Of a stretch of DNA of 5,849 bases, positions 1 to 5,818 are shown one piece after another (the stretch's first letter is position 1; the number at the start of each line of letters is the position of its first letter). The notes below the pieces were generated by a model, which searched no databases, had not been told where the DNA came from, and saw only the letters and a list, made by a program, of their open reading frames with translations. The DNA lies in contig CAAEEA010000020.1 in the NCBI GenBank assembly GCA_900754795.1, positions 1 to 5,849 of the forward strand. The letters are read 5' to 3'. The translations under genes were made by a program, and so were the position numbers. The stretch comes from Clostridia bacterium (lineage in GTDB: Bacteria; Bacillota; Clostridia; Peptostreptococcales; Anaerovoracaceae).

Positions 1-484
1 GCGTGTGAGTAGAAATGGATGCGTTCGAGTATACAATAGAGCGCGATATCGTCGCGCCCCGCAAGGGGCGTGTGAGTAGAAATCTTTTAGCGCGTCCGCC
101 ATTACTCCGGCGCCGCGTCGCGCCCCGCAAGGGGCGTGTGAGTAGAAATTTGCAACCTGTTCTGATTTCCATTGCTGATAAGCGTCGCGCCCCGCAAGGG
201 GCGTGTGAGTAGAAATTATAGGGGCCTTAATCTTGACGCAGGAAGCGGCGGTCGCGCCCCGCAAGGGGCGTGTGAGTAGAAATGAACAAAGCCAGTATCT
301 ACTTTACCAGAAGCACCGTCGCGCCCCGCAAGGGGCGTGTGAGTAGAAATCCGAGAACCTACAAAGATGAAAAAGCAATGTTAAGTCGCGCCCCTCAAGG
401 GGCGTGTGAGTAGAAATGATTGTGACGGGTTTATAAAAAACCACTTGACAAGTCGCGCCCCGCAAGGGGCGTGTGAGTAGAAAT
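1..484 (+). CRISPR. CRISPR array, type I-C-like repeats, leader-distal end
   Basis: Seven complete 33-nt repeats start at 51, 117, 184, 251, 318, 385 and 452, and the last 16 nt of an eighth lie at 1-16. They enclose seven unrelated spacers (17-50, 84-116, 150-183, 217-250, 284-317, 351-384, 418-451), all 34 nt except the second (33). The repeat begins GTCGCGCCCC and ends GTAGAAAT. It folds into CGCCCC / GCAA / GGGGCG, extendable by a G-U and a C-G pair to 8 bp. The 11 nt left 3' of that stem would match the 5' handle made by Cas5d in type I-C systems. Repeat length, spacer length and the GTCGC start are typical of I-C; the subtype is inferred, since no cas gene is present. The repeat at 385 has one change (G to T at 395) in the hairpin loop. 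By I-C convention crRNA is read rightward, so the leader and cas genes should lie beyond the left edge. No spacer matches elsewhere in the window by eye. Confidence 0.97.
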
Positions 485-489
485 CGGAC

Positions 490-522
490 ACCCCGTCCCA
501 TAATGAACGTGTAAGCAGAAAT
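490..522 (+). repeat. Decayed terminal CRISPR repeat
   Basis: Aligned without gaps, this stretch matches the CRISPR repeat at 22 of 33 positions. Identity is concentrated in the 3' handle, where CGTGTAAGCAGAAAT (508-522) matches 13 of 15. The stem-forming half is destroyed, so it should not be processed as a repeat. It starts only 5 nt after the last good repeat instead of the usual 34, so either a spacer was lost or only the 3' half (about 507-522) is truly repeat-derived. Decay at this side agrees with it being the leader-distal end. Confidence 0.6.
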
Positions 523-621
523 TTCTGTTCTACATGTGTAATTTGTCCCTCTGGCAGAGAAAAAGCTGACTCGTGCCTAACAAATATCACACAACAAAAG
601 TTTTAAAAACTATTTATTGTA

Positions 622-651
622 TTGAAAAGTGTACAGGCGAGGTGATATAAT
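622..651 (+). promoter_or_regulatory. Strong candidate sigma-A promoter without an intact downstream gene
   Basis: TTGAAA (622-627, 5 of 6 to the -35 consensus) is followed after 18 nt by a perfect TATAAT (646-651). A TG at 643-644 forms an extended -10. The start of transcription would be near 658. No intact reading frame with a good ribosome binding site follows before the next promoter at 1053. It may drive a small RNA, a short peptide, or be the surviving promoter of a lost gene. The motif match is seen directly; activity is inferred. Confidence 0.55.
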
Positions 652-953
652 TCCAATTAAAGATTAGACATGCGATTGTTACTGTCAAATTAAATGATAT
701 AAGAGGAAAAATACGGAATCCGCGCGAAAAAATGACAGACAAAAGGATATAGAAGAAACTGAATGAGCTATCAATTAAGTAAGAGAAATGGCGAAAAAGG
801 GAATGTATGATTAATAGGGAATTCAACCTTAAAAAATGAAGCTTTTTTGTGACCCGAAGAGATGATAAAATGATTTTAAACGACTGCGAAACACTGGCTG
901 AGGCAAGGGAAAAAATAGCCGCGTCAATTAAAGATGAAAAATCCGCCGGATAA
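651..953 (+). pseudogene. Possible remnant of an unknown small gene
   Basis: One forward frame can be followed from 651 to a TAA at 951-953, interrupted by only three stops (TAG 750-752, TAA 780-782, TGA 837-839). The segments are 33, 9, 18 and 37 codons long. The predicted residues are charged and helix-like throughout, and the last segment contains ETLAEAREKIAASIKDEK, which reads like an amphipathic helix. The piece from ATG 870 to 953 would be a 27-residue peptide preceded by a weak GAAGAG. I do not recognise a family. Purine-rich DNA gives Lys/Glu/Arg-rich translations in any frame, so chance is a serious alternative. The strong promoter just upstream is the main reason to list it. Confidence 0.22.
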
Positions 954-1052
954 CAGGCAGCCGGCCAAAGATTTACCCGGATCATGAGATTGCGTGATCA
1001 AGAGATTTGAAAAAAAGAAAAATATTTTTTACCGCTCTAAAGCGAAAAACCG

Positions 1053-1081
1053 TTGACAACGCTTTCAGCAGGTGGTAAACT
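1053..1081 (+). promoter_or_regulatory. Sigma-A promoter of the T-box/trpB2 transcript
   Basis: A perfect TTGACA at 1053-1058 is followed after exactly 17 nt by TAAACT at 1076-1081 (4 of 6 to TATAAT). Transcription would begin near 1088. This leaves roughly 20 nt before the first paired strand of T-box stem I, the usual arrangement for these leaders. Confidence 0.8.
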
Positions 1082-1109
1082 ATCCCCATAAATCAAATAT
1101 TAAACCTTT

Positions 1110-1390
1110 GACGGAGAAGTAAAACTGATTGCGGCCCTTACAGCGAATCCGGGGCGGTGGAAGCCGGACAGACAGCGGATCAGAACAATGGGCTCCGGAG
1201 GGCGAGGGGAAAGGCTGCCGCCGCGGGCAAACTGTGCCAGAAGCGGTAAAAGCCGAGTATCTGAGACGAGACTCCCGCGTCAGTGGAGAGGAGTGTGATG
1301 GCACTCTGCTGAGAGGATTCCGCGAAAGCGGGATCAAACAAGGTGGTACCGCAGGTAACAGCCTGTCCTTGTATTAAGGACAGGTTTTTT
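1110..1390 (+). promoter_or_regulatory. T-box leader specific for tRNA-Trp
   Basis: A complete transcriptional T-box riboswitch. The base of stem I pairs CGGAG (1112-1116) with CTCCG (1193-1197). The specifier loop carries AGTA (1118-1121) on the 5' side and GAACAA followed by TGG (1189-1191) on the 3' side, so the codon read is UGG, tryptophan. Above it CTGAT (1125-1129) pairs with ATCAG (1179-1183). The AG-bulge sequence AGCGA (1142-1146) and a distal helix TCCGG/CCGGA (1148-1152 with 1164-1168) closing the GGCGGTGGAAG loop follow the family pattern. An 8-bp GAAA-capped hairpin (1316-1335) fits stem III. The antiterminator pairs ACAAGG (1338-1343) with CCTTGT (1367-1372) and GCAGG (1351-1355) with CCTGT (1362-1366), leaving the 7-nt bulge TGGTACC (1344-1350) that binds the tRNA 3' end. 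Uncharged tRNA-Trp should stabilise this form and allow readthrough into trpB2. The pairings were found by eye; the family assignment is very secure. Confidence 0.95.
1362..1390 (+). terminator. T-box-controlled intrinsic terminator
   Basis: CCTGTCCTT (1362-1370) and AAGGACAGG (1376-1384) form a perfect 9-bp stem with a 5-nt loop, followed by six T residues (1385-1390). Its 5' arm overlaps the 3' strands of the antiterminator, so the two folds are mutually exclusive. It should stop transcription when tRNA-Trp is charged. Confidence 0.95.
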
Positions 1391-1440
1391 GTTTAGGCGG
1401 CTATGGTATGCCGGCCGGCGAGATCGTCAGGCAGAGACAC

Positions 1441-1462
1441 TTCAATTAAAAATTTAATTGAA
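1441..1462. repeat. Perfect AT-rich palindrome abutting the trpB2 ribosome binding site
   Basis: TTCAATTAAA (1441-1450) and TTTAATTGAA (1453-1462) are perfect 10-nt inverted repeats separated by AA. The palindrome ends directly before the AAGGAG (1463-1468) of trpB2. In DNA it has the form of a dimeric repressor site. In RNA it could form a weak 9-bp A/U hairpin with a 4-nt loop next to the ribosome site. The symmetry is seen directly; any regulatory role is inferred. Confidence 0.5.
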
Positions 1463-1476
1463 AAGGAGAAACAAAG

Positions 1477-2865
1477 ATGAAGGACACCGTAACAATCCCT
1501 TACAAGATCTACCTCGAAGAAAGCGAAATGCCGACCCATTATTACAATGTGCGGGCAGACATGAAAAAGAAACCCGCACCTCTTTTGAATCCGGCGACCT
1601 TAAAGCCGATGACGGCAGAAGAACTGAGTCATGTTTTCTGCGACGAGCTGGTTAAACAGGAGCTGGACGATGAAACGGCATACTTTGAAATCCCGCGCGA
1701 AATCCGGGATTTCTACAAGATGTACCGGCCGTCGCCGCTGGTAAGAGCCTATTGCCTCGAAGAAAAGCTGGACACCCCAGCAAAGATATATTACAAGTTT
1801 GAGGGCAACAACACCAGTGGAAGTCATAAGCTCAATTCGGCCATAACCCAGGCCTATTACGCAAAACAGCAGGGACTCAAAGGCGTGACCACCGAGACCG
1901 GAGCGGGGCAGTGGGGGACAGCCCTTTCCATGGCATGCGCCTATCTGGGTCTGGACTGTAAAGTATATATGGTAAAGGTATCGTATGAACAGAAACCTTT
2001 CCGCCGTGAAGTAATGAGAACTTACGGAGCTGACGTTACACCGTCGCCTTCCGAAACCACTGAGGTCGGACGCAGGATTCTGGCAGACCATCCGGGAACA
2101 ACCGGAAGCCTGGGCTGCGCGATTTCCGAGGCCGTAGAGGCGGCCACTTCGAGGGAAGGCTACCGGTATGTGCTGGGCAGCGTACTCTCTCAGGTACTGC
2201 TTCATCAGAGCATCATCGGCCTTGAAACTCAGAAAGCTATGGAAAAGTACGGAATAAAGCCTGATATTATAATCGGGTGTGCCGGAGGCGGCTCTAATCT
2301 GGGCGGACTGATATCGCCTTTCATGGGCCAGAAACTGAGGGGAGAAGAGGATTATCGCTTTATTGCCGTAGAACCCGCTTCCTGTCCGAGCCTGACGAGA
2401 GGAGTTTACGCCTATGATTTCTGCGATACAGGCAAGGTATGCCCTCTCGCGAAGATGTATACCCTCGGAAGCGGATTTATTCCTTCGGCCAATCACGCCG
2501 GCGGACTGAGATACCACGGTATGAGCTCCATAGTTTCAGAGCTTTATGATCAGGGACTTTTAGAAGCCCGCAGTGTGGAACAGACAGAAGTCTTCAGGGC
2601 GGCCGAATATTTTGCCCGCTGCGAAGGCATACTTCCGGCTCCGGAAAGCAGCCACGCGATCAAGGCGGCCATAGATGAAGCGCTCAAATGTAAGGAAAAC
2701 GGTGAAGAAAAGACTATCCTGTTTGGACTCACCGGCACCGGATATTTTGATCTTAAAGCCTATGAAAATTACAACAACGGAACTATGACAGATTATGTGC
2801 CGTCTGATGAAGAACTGAAAAAGGGCTTTGACGGTCTCCCTGAAATTCCGGAGGGCATAATCTGA
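1477..2865 (+). CDS. trpB2: Tryptophan synthase beta chain, TrpB2 type
   Basis: A PLP-dependent enzyme of 462 residues that condenses indole with L-serine to give L-tryptophan in the cytoplasm. The N-terminal MPTHYYNVRAD and the EIPREIRDFYKMYRPSPLVRA region (about 70-91) are characteristic of TrpB2 rather than the classical TrpB1. The PLP lysine lies in TSGSHKLNSA (K118). The catalytic glutamate lies in TETGAGQWG (E140); TrpB2 carries W here where TrpB1 has H. The phosphate-binding loop is GCAGGGSN (267-274), and EGILPAPESSHA (383-394) precedes the C-terminal GLTGTGYFD, where the serine that contacts the PLP ring nitrogen in TrpB1 appears to be Thr. Length fits the TrpB2 family and no truncation is seen. 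ATG 1477 has an ideal AAGGAG 8 nt upstream. The gene is monocistronic, 87 nt after a tRNA-Trp T-box terminator, so it is induced by tryptophan starvation. No trpA is adjacent. TrpB2 proteins do not need TrpA tightly, and indole salvage is the likely role (inference). Confidence 0.95.
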   Translation: MKDTVTIPYKIYLEESEMPTHYYNVRADMKKKPAPLLNPATLKPMTAEELSHVFCDELVKQELDDETAYFEIPREIRDFYKMYRPSPLVRAYCLEEKLDTPAKIYYKFEGNNTSGSHKLNSAITQAYYAKQQGLKGVTTETGAGQWGTALSMACAYLGLDCKVYMVKVSYEQKPFRREVMRTYGADVTPSPSETTEVGRRILADHPGTTGSLGCAISEAVEAATSREGYRYVLGSVLSQVLLHQSIIGLETQKAMEKYGIKPDIIIGCAGGGSNLGGLISPFMGQKLRGEEDYRFIAVEPASCPSLTRGVYAYDFCDTGKVCPLAKMYTLGSGFIPSANHAGGLRYHGMSSIVSELYDQGLLEARSVEQTEVFRAAEYFARCEGILPAPESSHAIKAAIDEALKCKENGEEKTILFGLTGTGYFDLKAYENYNNGTMTDYVPSDEELKKGFDGLPEIPEGII

Positions 2866-2982
2866 TACTGCGGTTAAATTTAGAAAAAACACTCCAAAGC
2901 CGAAGCGTTACCCCAACCACAACCCCCGAGGGGCTGCCCACGCCGCTCCCGAATCTAAAGCCCCGCATTTCAGGCATATTAA

Positions 2983-3005
2983 AGGCCGCGGAATCTCCGC
3001 GGCCT
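2983..3005. terminator. Bidirectional terminator between trpB2 and the permease gene
   Basis: AGGCCGCGGA (2983-2992) and TCCGCGGCCT (2996-3005) form a perfect 10-bp GC-rich stem with a 3-nt loop, between convergent genes. Rightward it is followed by GTTTCATT and leftward by TTTAATATG. The T-runs are modest, but stem strength and location make shared termination likely. Confidence 0.8.
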
Positions 3006-3023
3006 GTTTCATTGCATGCTATG

Positions 3024-4379
3024 CTACAGCAGAGCCAGCAGTACGAAATTCAGAACGAATAAGCCGGTGCATACCCACAGTATAGGGTGTATTTCTTTTG
3101 CCTTGCCGGTAAATATCTTAACAACACAGTAGAATATGAATCCTGCCGCGATACCGTAAGAAATACTGTAGCACAGAGCCATGAAGATGCCTGCGAAGAA
3201 AGCAGGAACCGCCTCATTAAAATCGCTCCATTCAATATCTTTAAATGAAGAAGTCATCATCACGCCGACGGCTACGAGAGCCGGAGCTGTAGCGGCAAAC
3301 GGGACGGCGCTGACGAAAGTTGCCAGGAAAGCCGATACCGCGAAGCAGATGGCGACGATTACCGAAGTGAGTCCTGTACGTCCTCCAGCGCCTATACCGG
3401 AGGCGCTTTCAACGAAAGTCGTTGTGTTTGAAGTTCCGAACAGCGCTCCGATTGAAGTGGCTGTGGCGTCAGCGAACAGAGCCCTGTCAAGTCTCGAATG
3501 GAATCCCGGGCGTGTTTCAAGGTTTCTCTCATCCTCTTCGCTGAAGATACCTGTGCGCCGGCCCGTACCGATAAATGTGCCGATAGTGTCAAAAGTATCA
3601 GAGATACTGAAAGAGAAAATAGTAATCAGCACAAGAGGAAGTTTTGCCGGATCGCTGAACAGGCTTCCTATACCGCCCTCTTCAAAGATCGCGAGGAAAG
3701 TTGTAGGCAGAGCCTGACAAGCTTCGGCGAAGCTTGTGGTTTCCTGCGGAGAAGTGACTCCAAACGGGATACCGATCAGAGTCGTCGCCACAATAGCGAT
3801 CAGGATAGCGCCCTTTACTTTCAGCGCCAGCAGTACTATGGTCAGGAACAGACCGATGAGGAAAACCCAGAACTGAGGCTGATTCAGAGTGGCAAGAGCG
3901 GGAACGCCGCTGTCAAAAGTGATGATACCGACATTGAGGATCCCGATATAGGCGACAAAGATGCCTATGCCGCCGCCAATGGCGTGCTGCAGGCTCAGAG
4001 GGATCGACTTGATTATATATTTTCTTATCTTTGTGGCTGTGATGAAGATATTAAACAGTCCGCAGATAAATACCATGGAAAGTGCCTGCTGCCATGTGAA
4101 CCCGAGACCGAAGCATACGGTGTAAACGAAAAACGCGTTAAGACCCATGCCCGGAGCCTGAGCGTAAGGTACATTTGCCACAAGACCCATTACGAGGGTA
4201 CCTATGATAGAAGCGATTATGGTAGCCAGGAAGACGGCCCCCCACTCCATACCCGATTGAGACAGAATCCCAGGATTGACGACTATGATATACGACATGG
4301 CAAAGAATGTCGTAAGTCCGGCCATCACTTCTGTGGAAACTGAAGTGTTGTTTTCTTTAAGATGAAAAAGCTTGTCCAT
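3024..4379 (-). CDS. NCS2-family purine permease, AzgA/PbuG type
   Basis: A cytoplasmic-membrane transporter of 451 residues, probably taking up hypoxanthine, guanine and/or adenine by proton symport. The N-terminus EVMAGLTTFFAMSYIIVVNP (about 17-36) is the signature opening of the AzgA-like branch of NCS2. It is followed by YAQAPGMGLNAFF (72-84), FSISDTFDTIGT (257-268) and SNTTTFVESASG (317-328) with GAGGRTG after it, the substrate-site region of this branch. Hydrophobic segments run the whole length, consistent with the family's 14-helix fold. I chose ATG 4379 because GGGAGG lies 5 nt upstream. An in-frame ATG at 4427 would add 16 polar residues and would place the start upstream of the good ribosome site. 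The gene lies about 100 nt downstream of the MATE gene on the same strand, with its own candidate promoter (4458-4430). I found no purine riboswitch. The family is secure; the exact purine is not. Confidence 0.93.
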   Translation of the reverse strand: MDKLFHLKENNTSVSTEVMAGLTTFFAMSYIIVVNPGILSQSGMEWGAVFLATIIASIIGTLVMGLVANVPYAQAPGMGLNAFFVYTVCFGLGFTWQQALSMVFICGLFNIFITATKIRKYIIKSIPLSLQHAIGGGIGIFVAYIGILNVGIITFDSGVPALATLNQPQFWVFLIGLFLTIVLLALKVKGAILIAIVATTLIGIPFGVTSPQETTSFAEACQALPTTFLAIFEEGGIGSLFSDPAKLPLVLITIFSFSISDTFDTIGTFIGTGRRTGIFSEEDERNLETRPGFHSRLDRALFADATATSIGALFGTSNTTTFVESASGIGAGGRTGLTSVIVAICFAVSAFLATFVSAVPFAATAPALVAVGVMMTSSFKDIEWSDFNEAVPAFFAGIFMALCYSISYGIAAGFIFYCVVKIFTGKAKEIHPILWVCTGLFVLNFVLLALL

Positions 4380-4384
4380 TTTAA

Positions 4385-4449
4385 CCTCCCGGTCTGTAGT
4401 ATGTCTTGATGCTGTAATCAACAACATTTAGCATACCACATCCGGGAGA
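4385..4449 (-). promoter_or_regulatory. Possible ribosome-site-masking helix before the NCS2 gene
   Basis: In minus-strand RNA, CUCCCGG (4448-4442) is exactly complementary to CCGGGAG (4392-4386), and U4449 could wobble with G4385. The 3' arm is the permease ribosome site GGGAGG itself. The 5' arm lies between the -35 and -10 of the permease promoter. It would therefore be present only in transcripts reading through from the MATE gene, not in those from the permease's own promoter. The complementarity is seen directly; the 49-nt loop makes the function uncertain. Confidence 0.3.
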
Positions 4450-4458
4450 AAAAGTCAT
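4430..4458 (-). promoter_or_regulatory. Candidate promoter of the NCS2 permease gene
   Basis: On the minus strand ATGACT (4458-4453, 4 of 6) is followed after 17 nt by TATGCT (4435-4430, 4 of 6), with TG directly upstream as an extended -10. The start would fall near 4423 and give a 5' leader of about 44 nt. The hexamers are moderate, so this is a candidate only. Confidence 0.45.
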
Positions 4459-4477
4459 CAGATTTTTAGCCTCTGAT
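4449..4477 (-). terminator. Weak candidate terminator after the MATE gene
   Basis: On the minus strand ATCAGA (4477-4472) pairs with TCTGAT (4462-4457) across a 9-nt loop. GAC and five T residues (4453-4449) follow. The 6-bp A/T-rich stem is weak, so termination would be partial and readthrough into the permease gene is plausible. Confidence 0.35.
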
Positions 4478-4480
4478 TGC

Positions 4481-5818
4481 TCAGATCCGTGGATTTTGAA
4501 CTGCCCGGCGCCAGACGGCAAAAGAGATGACAGCTGTGGCGGCTTCGGCCGCTCCGAAGCTGATCCACACACCGTCAGGACCCAGAATACGGCTCAGGAA
4601 AAAAGCCGCCGGGATTATGATGACTATATAGCGGCACAGGGATATCACAAGGGACGGCAGTCCTTTGCCGAGCCCTTCCAGTGCTCCTGATGAAGTGACG
4701 GAGACAGCCGATACTATGAATCCCGCGCTTATAATTCTCAGAGCTGATTTTCCGGCTTCCGCGGTCTGAGGATTATCGGTAAAAAGACCCATGAGAGTCT
4801 CCGGAATCAGCAGGCAGATGACGCTGCCGGCCGCCATGATGGCGACGCACATAATCAGAACTATTTTATATATCTGTTCCACACGGCCGTGTTCGCCCGC
4901 GCCGTGATTATAGCCTACGAGGGGCCTCATACCCTGTATGATACCGTTGGCCGGAAGGTACAGGAAAGTCTGCAATTTGTAATATATGCCCAGCACCAGT
5001 ATGTATACTTCCGAAAAAGAGGCCAGAATGGCGTTGAGGGAAGATATAAGTATTGAAGGCAGGGCGAGATTGAGGGTAGCCGGTATTCCGATGGAATAAA
5101 GCCTGAGTATCATGTTCTTTTCAGGACGGAGATATTTTCTGCTGATTTTCAGACCAGTAGGCCTCCTGACAAATATGACAAGATAAACGGCTAGAGTAAG
5201 AGCCTGTCCGAGACCTGTGGCGAGAGCCGCTCCTTTTATACCCATTTCCGGGAAAAGACCCGGCCCGAAGATCAGCAGCGGATCCAAAATGATGTTGGCA
5301 ACGCATCCGCTCATCATGGTAAACATGGTTGCTTTCATACGCCCGACGGCCTGAAAAAACTTTTCGTACGCCAGAGTAATAACGATGACGGGCGCGAAAG
5401 CAAAGGCAATGTAAGAATATTCAAGCCCCATATCTATAACGGCGACAGAATCCGTAAAACTCCGAAGAAACGCCGGCATTATTACCATACTTCCGATAAG
5501 CAGTATAACGCTGTGGACGCCCGAAAGCATGAGCCCCAAAGTGGCGGCTCTGTCAGCCTGTTCTTTTTCGCCGGCGCCCAGATGATAAGCTATTACGGCG
5601 TTTAATCCGACGCCGAAGCCTATGCTTACCGCGTTGATAAAATTCTGTACCGGAAACACCAGTGAAAGAGCGGTCATGGCGTCTTCGCTGATCTTTGCCA
5701 CAAAAAAACTGTCAACTATGTTATACAGAGAGTTGACGAGCATGGATATGACCATAGGCAGCGACATGGACAGTATCAGAGGAAGGACGGGTTTCTCTTT
5801 CATAAAACTTTCGCTCAT
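4481..5818 (-). CDS. MATE-family multidrug/cation antiporter
   Basis: An inner-membrane efflux protein of 445 residues, expected to export drugs or toxic organic cations in exchange for Na+ or H+. It has the two homologous MatE halves. The first opens with LILSMSLPMVISMLVNSLYN then IVDSFFVA (about 14-41, with D36) and contains FFQAVGRMK (154-162) and NIILDPLLIFG (175-185), followed by GIKGAALAT. The second carries GIIQGMRPLVGYNHGAG (292-308) and SSGALEGLGKG (376-386). Length (about 450) and twelve hydrophobic segments match the family. The sequence resembles the DinF-like clostridial branch more than NorM, but substrate cannot be read from it. ATG 5818 has AGGAGA 6 nt upstream; an internal Met at residue 6 lacks such a site. 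A TATATT at 5845-5840 could be a -10, but the -35 lies outside the window. It is followed by the NCS2 gene on the same strand after about 100 nt. Confidence 0.93.
   Translation of the reverse strand: MSESFMKEKPVLPLILSMSLPMVISMLVNSLYNIVDSFFVAKISEDAMTALSLVFPVQNFINAVSIGFGVGLNAVIAYHLGAGEKEQADRAATLGLMLSGVHSVILLIGSMVIMPAFLRSFTDSVAVIDMGLEYSYIAFAFAPVIVITLAYEKFFQAVGRMKATMFTMMSGCVANIILDPLLIFGPGLFPEMGIKGAALATGLGQALTLAVYLVIFVRRPTGLKISRKYLRPEKNMILRLYSIGIPATLNLALPSILISSLNAILASFSEVYILVLGIYYKLQTFLYLPANGIIQGMRPLVGYNHGAGEHGRVEQIYKIVLIMCVAIMAAGSVICLLIPETLMGLFTDNPQTAEAGKSALRIISAGFIVSAVSVTSSGALEGLGKGLPSLVISLCRYIVIIIPAAFFLSRILGPDGVWISFGAAEAATAVISFAVWRRAVQNPRI

Larger units (their letters stand above)
523..1052. 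other. Gene-poor AT-rich stretch between CRISPR array and T-box leader
   Basis: About 530 bases with no gene I can support. The stretch is AT-rich and, on the + strand, strongly purine-rich from about 660 to 1025. It holds the promoter at 622-651, the eroded frame at 651-953, a small AT inverted repeat (AGTTTT at 599-604 against AAAACT at 606-611) and a weak hairpin (GATCAT near 980 against GTGATC near 999). The hairpin has no T-run after it, so it is not a convincing terminator. I see no tRNA, rRNA, insertion sequence ends or target-site duplications. Confidence 0.6.

Noticed and set aside
15..212. Forward open frame across CRISPR repeats
   Set aside because: It is made of repeat units and spacers, with the repeated peptide APRKGRVSRN coming from the CRISPR repeat; not a gene.
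1..484. Complete CRISPR-Cas system in the window
   Set aside because: Only the array end is present; no cas1, cas2, cas3, cas5d, cas7 or cas8c coding sequence can be found on either strand.
304..590. Two leftward open frames across the array end
   Set aside because: Their repeated FLLTRPLRGAT-like peptides are the reverse complement of the CRISPR repeat; no ribosome site.
614..985. Leftward 123-codon hydrophobic open frame
   Set aside because: No ribosome binding site before its ATG, and its Ser/Phe/Leu/Ile-rich composition is what the antisense of purine-rich DNA gives. It also runs against the promoter at 622-651.
1129..1377. Open frames on either strand within the T-box leader
   Set aside because: The RNA structure and specifier codon explain this region; the frames have no ribosome sites.
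1600..2517. 305-codon open frame antisense to trpB2
   Set aside because: Lies entirely inside the well-supported TrpB2 gene, has no recognisable motif and no ribosome site.
3498..4343. 281-codon open frame antisense to the NCS2 permease gene
   Set aside because: Shadow of a strongly supported membrane protein gene; its composition is the polar complement of hydrophobic codons.
4380..4480. Purine riboswitch upstream of the purine permease
   Set aside because: Permeases of this type often have one, but the conserved core motifs are absent and the leader from the candidate promoter is only about 44 nt.
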